Of a stretch of DNA of 64,000 nt, positions 7,040 to 14,500 are shown piece by piece. A model generated the notes under the pieces. That model did no database searches. It saw only the letters and a program-made list of their open reading frames with translations, and was not told the origin of the DNA. Positions within the stretch are counted from its first letter, which is position 1. The number at the start of each line of letters is the position of its first letter. This stretch comes from Cryobacterium zongtaii (GTDB lineage: Bacteria > Actinomycetota > Actinomycetes > Actinomycetales > Microbacteriaceae), in contig NZ_PPXD01000005.1 in the NCBI RefSeq assembly GCF_002909375.1, positions 355,597 to 419,596 of the forward strand, read 5' to 3'. A program made the position numbers and the translations under genes.

Positions 7040-9366
7040 TGACCCGGTCCCTTCGTGCTCTCGCGAGCTCCCCACAGCCTGCGCCTGCGCCGGCCATCCC
7101 GCCCGGCAGTTCTCTTAGCGTAGCGACCGAATGACCGCACCGAGATGACCGCGCGCAGGCGGTCCCGACGGTTGAGTCCGGCCCGCAGGCCGTTCTGCAG
7201 CTCCCGCACCGACACCCAGATGCCGTCAGGGTCGATCTGCGCCGCCCCGTCGGGAGCGAAGACGGCCCGGTCCACCTCCCGGGCCAGCCAGAGAGCGCGC
7301 ACTCCGCCGACGGATCGGGCCAGCTCGGTGCGGGTCGCCAGGGGCGGCACGAACAGGCCGTGATCGGTCACGCTGTCGGCGAATTCCCGCCAGCCACCCA
7401 CGATGCGGTCGATCGGCCGGTGGGCCAGACGGCGCTGTCGGCGACGCCGCCACTTGGCGATAACGATGCCGAGCAACGGTGCAGCGAGAAGGCCGATCCC
7501 GAGCAGGGACCAGGCCGCTATGCTCACGATCAGCCTGACCACAGCCCAGAACGGGTCGGCAGCGGCGGGCGGGTCGGTGGTCTGGCTTTCCGGCTGGCTG
7601 GGCTCGGGTTGTTCGGCGGTCTCCGGCACCGGCGGGGGCAGCACGGTCTGCGGGCGGGAGATCGGAGCGGGGTCGTCGGGTTGGCGGGCCGGGATCTCCC
7701 GGACGGGCGGGTTGGGATCCAGCGCCACCCAGCCGTCGGCCTGGGTCTGCACCTCGATCCACGCCGAGGCGTCGGCGCCGGTCACCGGGGCGGTAGCTCC
7801 CTCCGCGGCGGGTACAAAGCCCACCACCACCCGCGCCGGAAAGCCGATCTGCCGGGCCATCAGAGCCGCCGTGACCGCGTATTGTTCGCCATCGCCGAGC
7901 ATCGGCTGGTCCTGCAGCAGCTCGTCGATGCGGTCAACACCGTGCCCGGACCGGCTGACGGGTTCCCCGGCGGTGCCGTGGCTGACGTATCCGGTCGTGG
8001 CCAGGAAGTCGAGCACGGCCTGCAGGCTCTGGCCCGGTGTGTCGCCCGGCCGCAGGACACCGGCCAGGGTCTCTTCGAGGCCGTCGGGCAGCACCGCGGC
8101 GGGCGGTAGGACCGCGGAGCCGGGCCGGGCATCTGCCAGGTCACCGACGAGAGTGGGCACGACGGCGGTGCTGGTGTAGCTGTCGCCCTCCTCCAGGCCG
8201 GTGACCACGGCGGCGGTGCCACCGAGGTCGTTGTACACGAACGACTCCTGGCGGGCGGCCGCGGTGGCGCCGGTGAACTCGATCTGTTCCAACGCTCCGA
8301 CGCCGGGCACCCAGACGCCGTCGTACTCCCGGATCGACACCGACAGGGAGACCTCGTCGCCGCGCACGGCACTCTGGTCGAGACGGTAGGGCAGCCTGGT
8401 GAAGGTGCCGGAGTCCGGCCCCGCCGCATCCGCGGTGCCCACCGAATACACCACCCCGTCGTAGTCGTCGAGGGTCGCCAGCCGGATGCGCCCGCCGGCC
8501 GGGAGCCCCTCGACCTCGAAGAGCACGGTGTCGGCGAGGTCCGGCTGCTGGTAGTTGCGGAACGCGGACAGCGGACTCGGGTAGGCGCGGGCGTCGAAAG
8601 GCGCCACCACCCGGGTGCGCAGCACGTCCCTGGCCGCGGTGGGCGGCAGGGCGACGGCGGCGACGGTGCCGGCCAGGACCGCCACCGTCAGCCCGAGAGC
8701 CGCGACGACCACGGACCGGGCCGCGCCCATCCGCCGGTCGGCCGCCGGCAGCCGCGCCGCGGTCGCCGACACCAGCAGGCGACCCCGGCGGCGTTCCAGG
8801 TTCAGCCAGAGCAGCCAGAGCACCAGCACGGCGAACAGCGTGAGGCCCAGCAGGGTGGGCGCCGTGGCCTGGCTGGGGCCGAGTGCGATGCCGGCCACGA
8901 ACAGCAGCACCGGCGCCAGCAGGGCCGGTTCCGCGGCCCGGCTGCGGAGGGCCACCGAGAGCCCGGTGACGCTGCTGAGTAGCACCAGGATCAGCGCGGG
9001 CACCAGCAGAGCCTGGTACGACCCGACCGGCAGCACGATGGTCACGAGTTGCTTCCAGCCGAGCGCCGTGGCCGGCACCAGCTCGGCGAGGCCGGCCAGG
9101 CTCGGCAGCACCCCGTAGAGGGCTCGGCCGGGCACGGCCAGCGGAACCCCGACGAGGAGATAGCCGCCGATGGTCGCGAGGCCGACCACCCAGGCCGGCC
9201 AGCGGAACGCGGTGCCGACGAGGGCGATGCCGCAGCCGAGCACCGCGGCGACGGCGACGAGCAGCACGAAGGCGCCGGTCTGGTAAATCGGCCACAGGGC
9301 GGCGGCGGCCACACCGGTGGCCGCCAACAGGGCCACGGTGTTGCCGATGATGAAGCGCACGCTCAT
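7036..9366 (-). CDS. transglutaminase-like (TGM) membrane protein with lost catalytic Cys and His
   Basis: A 776-residue protein with about seven hydrophobic segments in the first 240 residues, a long extracytoplasmic part, a further membrane segment near residue 620 and a basic cytoplasmic tail. The transglutaminase core is recognisable at about 480-555 (GDGEQYAVTAALMAR, FPARVVVGF, GADASAWIEV, GWVALDPNP). Active relatives have Cys in G-x-C-E-x-[YF]-A, His in DAHAW and Asp in the DP motif. Here they are Gly493, Ser534 and Asp550, so two of three catalytic residues are absent and the domain is probably a scaffold or binding module. The ATG overlaps the DUF58 stop (ATGA). It corresponds to the tgm gene of the bifidobacterial PFNA cluster. 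Confidence 0.88.
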   Translation of the reverse strand: MSVRFIIGNTVALLAATGVAAAALWPIYQTGAFVLLVAVAAVLGCGIALVGTAFRWPAWVVGLATIGGYLLVGVPLAVPGRALYGVLPSLAGLAELVPATALGWKQLVTIVLPVGSYQALLVPALILVLLSSVTGLSVALRSRAAEPALLAPVLLFVAGIALGPSQATAPTLLGLTLFAVLVLWLLWLNLERRRGRLLVSATAARLPAADRRMGAARSVVVAALGLTVAVLAGTVAAVALPPTAARDVLRTRVVAPFDARAYPSPLSAFRNYQQPDLADTVLFEVEGLPAGGRIRLATLDDYDGVVYSVGTADAAGPDSGTFTRLPYRLDQSAVRGDEVSLSVSIREYDGVWVPGVGALEQIEFTGATAAARQESFVYNDLGGTAAVVTGLEEGDSYTSTAVVPTLVGDLADARPGSAVLPPAAVLPDGLEETLAGVLRPGDTPGQSLQAVLDFLATTGYVSHGTAGEPVSRSGHGVDRIDELLQDQPMLGDGEQYAVTAALMARQIGFPARVVVGFVPAAEGATAPVTGADASAWIEVQTQADGWVALDPNPPVREIPARQPDDPAPISRPQTVLPPPVPETAEQPEPSQPESQTTDPPAAADPFWAVVRLIVSIAAWSLLGIGLLAAPLLGIVIAKWRRRRQRRLAHRPIDRIVGGWREFADSVTDHGLFVPPLATRTELARSVGGVRALWLAREVDRAVFAPDGAAQIDPDGIWVSVRELQNGLRAGLNRRDRLRAVISVRSFGRYAKRTAGRDGRRRRRLWGARESTKGPGQ

Positions 9367-10535
9367 GCGGCGGCCCCCCGGGCCAGGCTGTGCTGCAGGT
9401 CGTCGAGGAAGCCGATGGTGAGCAGGCTCAGTCCGCCGGCCCGGCGGAGGCCCGGGCGGGCCCCTGGCTCGCAGACGACGGCGACCACCTCGACTCCGAG
9501 CGGGAATCCCGCCGCGGAGGCACGCAGTGCGGCCAACGGCGTCGCAGATCCGCAGAGCAGGAACGCCACCGACAGCCCGTCGACCGCGGCGGCGGCCCGC
9601 CTGGACAGTGCGCGGACGCCGTCGGCGTCTGGCGCCAGGTCGACGCCGCTCAGGTCGTCGAGCAGCCGGGTGGGGGTGAGCGTGCTGAGCTGGCGCGAGC
9701 TGGCCAGCACCGACACCGTGCGTGCATCACGGATCGCCCGGATGCCCAGCGAGCCGGCCGCGCTGACGGCGAGCTCGAATTCCTCGTCGTCGGCGAAGTC
9801 GCCCGTGGCCAGGCTCAGGGCCACGAGCAGGTGACTGCGGCGGGTCTGCTCGTATTGGCGCACCATGAGCCGGCCGGTCTTGGCGGTGCTCTTCCAGTGG
9901 ATGCTGCGCCGCTCGTCGCCGCTCTGATACTCGCGCAGCGCGTGGAACGCCACGTCGCTGGCGGTGAGGTCGCGGGTGGGTTGACCCTCGAGGTCGCGCA
10001 CGAAGCCCTGGCTCATGCTGGGGATGGCGATGGTGCGCGGGTGCACGTAGAGGTCGATCCGCTGGGCGAGCACCGTCTCCAGCCGCACCAACCCCACCGG
10101 ATCGGCCCGCACTGTGTGCACGGGCCCGATCGGGATGATGCCCCGGCGTTCGGCGGGAACCACGAACACCTCGTTGATGCCGGCTCGGGCGGCCAGGGAC
10201 GGCATCGGGAATTCGGCCAGCCCGGCGCCCACCGGTACCTGAACCGTCACGGCGGCCAGACGCCGGCCGGTCGGGTTGTGCACGTCGACCTGTCCGGGCA
10301 CCCGCTCCCCCGCGACGACCCTCTCGACGGGCAGGGTCAACGTGATGTGGTGGCCGCTCTGGCCGAGCAGGTGCGCGAGCGCGCCGACCACCAGGACGGC
10401 GGCCGCCCAGCCGATCGCGGTGAGTTCGGCCCAGCCCAGGCCGTAGCCGGCGCCGAGAAGTGCCGCCGCGCATCCGGCGACGCCCCAGCCGAGCGGTGTG
10501 ACGGCCTGGAGCAGCCGGGTTCGTCTAGAGGACAT
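9363..10535 (-). CDS. DUF58 domain protein, membrane-anchored
   Basis: A 390-residue protein with two hydrophobic segments in the first 60 residues and a DUF58 core near residues 200-240 (YQSGDERRSIHWKSTAKTGR). DUF58 proteins sit beside MoxR ATPases in many bacteria and are thought to be client or adaptor partners; their biochemistry is not settled. The start overlaps the moxR stop by 11 bases, and the gene ends in an ATGA overlap with the transglutaminase-like gene. This is duf58 of the PFNA order. Confidence 0.9.
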   Translation of the reverse strand: MSSRRTRLLQAVTPLGWGVAGCAAALLGAGYGLGWAELTAIGWAAAVLVVGALAHLLGQSGHHITLTLPVERVVAGERVPGQVDVHNPTGRRLAAVTVQVPVGAGLAEFPMPSLAARAGINEVFVVPAERRGIIPIGPVHTVRADPVGLVRLETVLAQRIDLYVHPRTIAIPSMSQGFVRDLEGQPTRDLTASDVAFHALREYQSGDERRSIHWKSTAKTGRLMVRQYEQTRRSHLLVALSLATGDFADDEEFELAVSAAGSLGIRAIRDARTVSVLASSRQLSTLTPTRLLDDLSGVDLAPDADGVRALSRRAAAAVDGLSVAFLLCGSATPLAALRASAAGFPLGVEVVAVVCEPGARPGLRRAGGLSLLTIGFLDDLQHSLARGAAA

Positions 10536-11568
10536 CCGGCCTCTGGTCCTCCCCGCTGCGCGGCGGCGGCGTCTCGACCAGGATCCGGCCGATCACGCTC
10601 GACGCGCTGACCCCGTCGAATTCGGCCTCCGCGTCCAGCAGCAGCCGGTGCGCGAGCACGGGTTCGGCGAGCGCCTTCACATCGTCGGGGGTCACGTAGT
10701 GGCGGCCCTGGGAGGCCGCGTAGGTCTTGGCGGTGCGGATGAGCGCGAGGGCACCCCGCACGCTGGCGCCCAGGCGGACCTCCGGGCTGGTGCGGGTGGC
10801 GTCGACGAGTCGGGCGACGTAGTCGTTGATGGTCGCGTCGACGAACACGGTGCGGGCCAGCGCCGCCACTTCGACGACGGACTCGGCCGAGAGCACCGGC
10901 GCCAGGCGGCCGTCGTGGGCGCGCCGGCCGGCGCCTTCCAGAATGCGCACGGTGGCCGCGTGGTCGGGGTAGCCGATCGAGGTCTTCATCAGGAACCTGT
11001 CCAGCTGGGCCTCCGGAAGCCTGTAGGTGCCGGCCTGCTCGATGGGGTTCTGGGTCGCGATCACCATGAACGGGCCCGCCACCCTGTGGGTGACACCGTC
11101 AACGGTGACCTGGCCCTCCTCCATCACCTCGAGCAGTGCGGCCTGGGTCTTGGGGCTGGCCCGGTTGATCTCGTCGGCCAGCACGATGTTGGCGAACACC
11201 GGTCCGCGGTGGAATTCGAAGGTGGCCGTTCGCTGGTCGAAGATGCTCACGCCGGTGATGTCGCCCGGCAGCAGGTCGGGAGTGAACTGCACCCGGTTGC
11301 TGGTGCCGCGCACGCTCTGCGCGATGGCACGGGCCAGTGAGGTCTTCCCGGTGCCGGGAACGTCCTCCAGGAGCAGGTGGCCCTCACTGAACAGGGCGGT
11401 GAACGCCAGCCTGATGACGTGCTGCTTGCCCAGCACGACCTCCTCGACGCCGCGCACCAGCCTGTCGAACAGGGTCGCGAACTGACCGGCTTCCTCGATG
11501 CTCATCAGGTCGGCGTCGCGGCGGGCGCCCGGCTGGCCTGGGCTCACACGATCGGGGGTCAGGGTCAT
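10525..11568 (-). CDS. MoxR-family AAA+ ATPase
   Basis: A 347-residue cytoplasmic AAA+ protein, probably a chaperone that assembles or remodels a neighbouring envelope complex. Visible motifs are Walker A EDVPGTGKTSLARA, Walker B with the MoxR signature LADEINRASPKTQAALLEVMEEGQV, and the sensor/arginine region NPIEQAGTYRLPEAQLDRF. The ATG at 11568 was chosen because it overlaps the stop of the giant Ig/FN3 gene (ATGA). An extension upstream would lie inside that gene and is not MoxR-like. It is the aaa gene of the PFNA cluster. Confidence 0.94.
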   Translation of the reverse strand: MTLTPDRVSPGQPGARRDADLMSIEEAGQFATLFDRLVRGVEEVVLGKQHVIRLAFTALFSEGHLLLEDVPGTGKTSLARAIAQSVRGTSNRVQFTPDLLPGDITGVSIFDQRTATFEFHRGPVFANIVLADEINRASPKTQAALLEVMEEGQVTVDGVTHRVAGPFMVIATQNPIEQAGTYRLPEAQLDRFLMKTSIGYPDHAATVRILEGAGRRAHDGRLAPVLSAESVVEVAALARTVFVDATINDYVARLVDATRTSPEVRLGASVRGALALIRTAKTYAASQGRHYVTPDDVKALAEPVLAHRLLLDAEAEFDGVSASSVIGRILVETPPPRSGEDQRPDVL

Positions 11569-14500
11569 GGGGTGATCGCTTTCTTCGGGATCGGGCGGGA
11601 GTAGTCGAAGGTGTGGCCGTCCACTGTCACGGTGAGCAGCACTGTGCCGGATTCGGGCAGCGGGCCGGGCAGGGTGCAGGTGGTGGCGCTGTCGGCCGGA
11701 GTCGACGCCGATCCGGCGACCGCGCACGCGAAGGTCGCCGCGAGGGTGCCGTTCTGCGGCGCGCCGGTCCAGGAGAACCGGCCGGACGGGCCGTCGTAGG
11801 CCAGTCCGGTCACGGTGAAGGTGACGGATGCCTCCGGCGCGGTGGTGGTGCCCGACCACGGCCCGCAGGAGCCCCACACCGTGCAGGCCTGCAGCTGGAA
11901 GGCCACCGCGGAGCCGAACGGCAGGCCGAGCAGGTCGCGCGGCCAGGTGCTGCCGCCGAAGCGCTGTACCGAGCCGGAGCCATCCGCGGCTCGGATGTTG
12001 TAGTGGTCGACACCGGCTGACGGGGTCACCCCGGTGAGGTGGTAGTCCCAGGCGTCACCCTGCTGCTCCATCGCACCCTGCACCTGGCTGATCGCGCCGG
12101 GAGCGGGCCGCACCAGGACCGTGGCAACGGCGGTCGCCGCGCAACCGGCCCGGTTGTACCCCCAGACCACGAATGAGTAACTGCCATCGTCGGCGAGCAG
12201 GCCGTCGAACACGGCGCTGCGCCCGCCGGCCGGCACACTCTTCTGGTCGAGCACCACCCCGCCGGCGCGGGGTGCCGTGACGGTGCCGGGCGCGGGGCTC
12301 GACACCGAGCAGGCCTGCGCGCCGGTGGGCTGCCCGCCGCCGCTGATCCGCTGCACGAAGTAGCCCGCGACGGCGTCGCCGCGATCGGCGAAACCGTCCC
12401 AGGTCACGGTGACGGCGCCGCTGACATCGGTCGCCGTCGCGGTGATCCCGCCGGCGACCGCCGCACCGTACGGCGTTCCGGTGGCGGCGGTGGTGTTCCA
12501 GCTCGACAGGGCGGGGTAGGCGTCGTTGCGGGCACTGACGGTGTAGCCAATGCTGGTCCCGTTGGCCAGGCCGTCTACGCGCAGGGTGCAGCGGGCGGCC
12601 GCGCAGCGGGCTCCGGTGGCGCTCACCTCGGGTTGGGCGACCCCGGCGACACTGACCTGGTAGCCGCGGATGGCGGTGCCGCCGCCCGTCGCCGCCACGA
12701 GGTCCCAGCCGAGCAGCAGGGCACCGTCTTCGGGCACGGCGGTGAGCCCGGTGGGTGCGGCCGGGATCACGTCGGACCAGACCGTGGCGGCGAGGGTGAC
12801 TGCCGTCGCTGTGCCGACGCCGTTCTGCGCGGCGACGCTGACGCGCACGGCGTTGGCCTGCCCGTTGCCGGGTGTGGCGAGGGTGCAGGAAGTGGCCGCG
12901 CACACTGTGCTGCCGAGGGTGCGGCCGGAGGCGGCGTCGAGGGTGGTCACCTGGTAGCCGGAGATGGGCGAGTTGTTGGCGGCGCCGGGGTTGAAGACCA
13001 CGGTGACGCGCCCGTCGGCGAAGCCCGTGGCCCGCAGCCCGGTGACGGCGTCGGGAACGTCCTGCACCGATACCCGCACGGTGCCCCAGGTGTACCGGTC
13101 GGGGTCGTTGGTGGCGTCAGCGACCTGGTACTGCAGGGTGCTGTCAGTGGGCTGCGCGTCGGCGGACACCCGCACGGTGAGCCTGCTGTTGTCGGCGCTG
13201 GGGGTGATCGTCACCCCGGCGGGCAGTGCGGCCGCATCCAGCCCGCGTACCGCGAGCACGCGCAGTGGGACCGCGGGGAACGGGTTGGTGGCGCCGTCGT
13301 TGGCGAGCACATCGATGACGGTGCTGCGCCCGCGGGGCGCGATGGCCGCATCCGTGGCCGGCAGCGCGAGGGGTCTGGTGGAGGCCACGACCTTCAGTTC
13401 GACGCGCCCGGCCTTTCCGGTGCTGAGGTCGTCGCGCACCCCGATCGTGACCGCGCTGGTGCTGCCCTTCGGGGTGCCGTCCAGAGCGGTCACGGTGAGC
13501 AGGCTGCCGTTCAGCGTCTGCTCGAAGCCGGTCGGCACCGGGTCGAGCACAGTGAAGGCGAGTTCGTCGCGGTCCTCCGGGTAGGGGTAGGAGGTGAGCT
13601 TGGCCAGGTCGATGACTTTCTTCTGGCCGGGTTCGAAGTCGATTCCCGCCCCGTCGAATGCGGGCGGCTGGTTCTCCCGCGGTGTCACGGTGATCGGCAG
13701 CACTATCGTGGCAGTGCGTCCGGCGGGGTCGGTCGCGCTGGCGCCGTCGGTCACCTCGAAGGAGATGGAGGCGGGCCCGAAATACTGGTCCGCGCTGGTG
13801 AACGCGAGGGTATGGGCACCCGTTGCGAGTTCGGCGCCGTTGGCGTGCGTGGCACGCACGGTGTTGCGGTCGGTCAGTTGCACGGGCGTGTCGCCGACGG
13901 CGACGACGTAGTCGTTGATGTCGATGTTGATGGTGGCCTCGCTGGCCACGACGAGTTTGGCGGCCCCGGCCCGCAGCTGCGGGAGGGCGTCGTCGGTTCC
14001 CGGTACCCAGACGAACGCGTAGGCGATGATCTCGGGGTCTTGGGGGTGGCTGACGCTGAACGGGATGATCTGGCTGGTCTTGGCGACGGACACGCGGATC
14101 TGGGCGGTGTCGGTGACCGTCGCCGCGCCGTCGTAGCCGGGCAGGACGGCCAGCAACAGGTCCCTGGCCGGCCCTTCGGCGAAGAACACCCTGGCGAGCA
14201 CGTCGACGTCGACGGTGTCCCGGCCCAGCACATCGGAGAGCCTCAACCGGGTGTCGGCGGCCTCGGGGTGGGCCCGGGGGGCGTCCGGGGTCACGACGAC
14301 GGTGAGGAAGGCGGAGCCGGTGCCGCCGCGCTCGTTCTGGATCTGATAGACGAAGCCATACCGGCCGCTGACGTTCGGGGCGCGCACCACGACGAGGTCA
14401 CCGTCGACGACGGCGGTGCCGGCGGCCCCGCTCGCGGCACCGTCAGTCGCCTCGACCGCGGTGATGCTCAGTGCGCCGCCGTCGGGGTCGGAGTCGTTGC

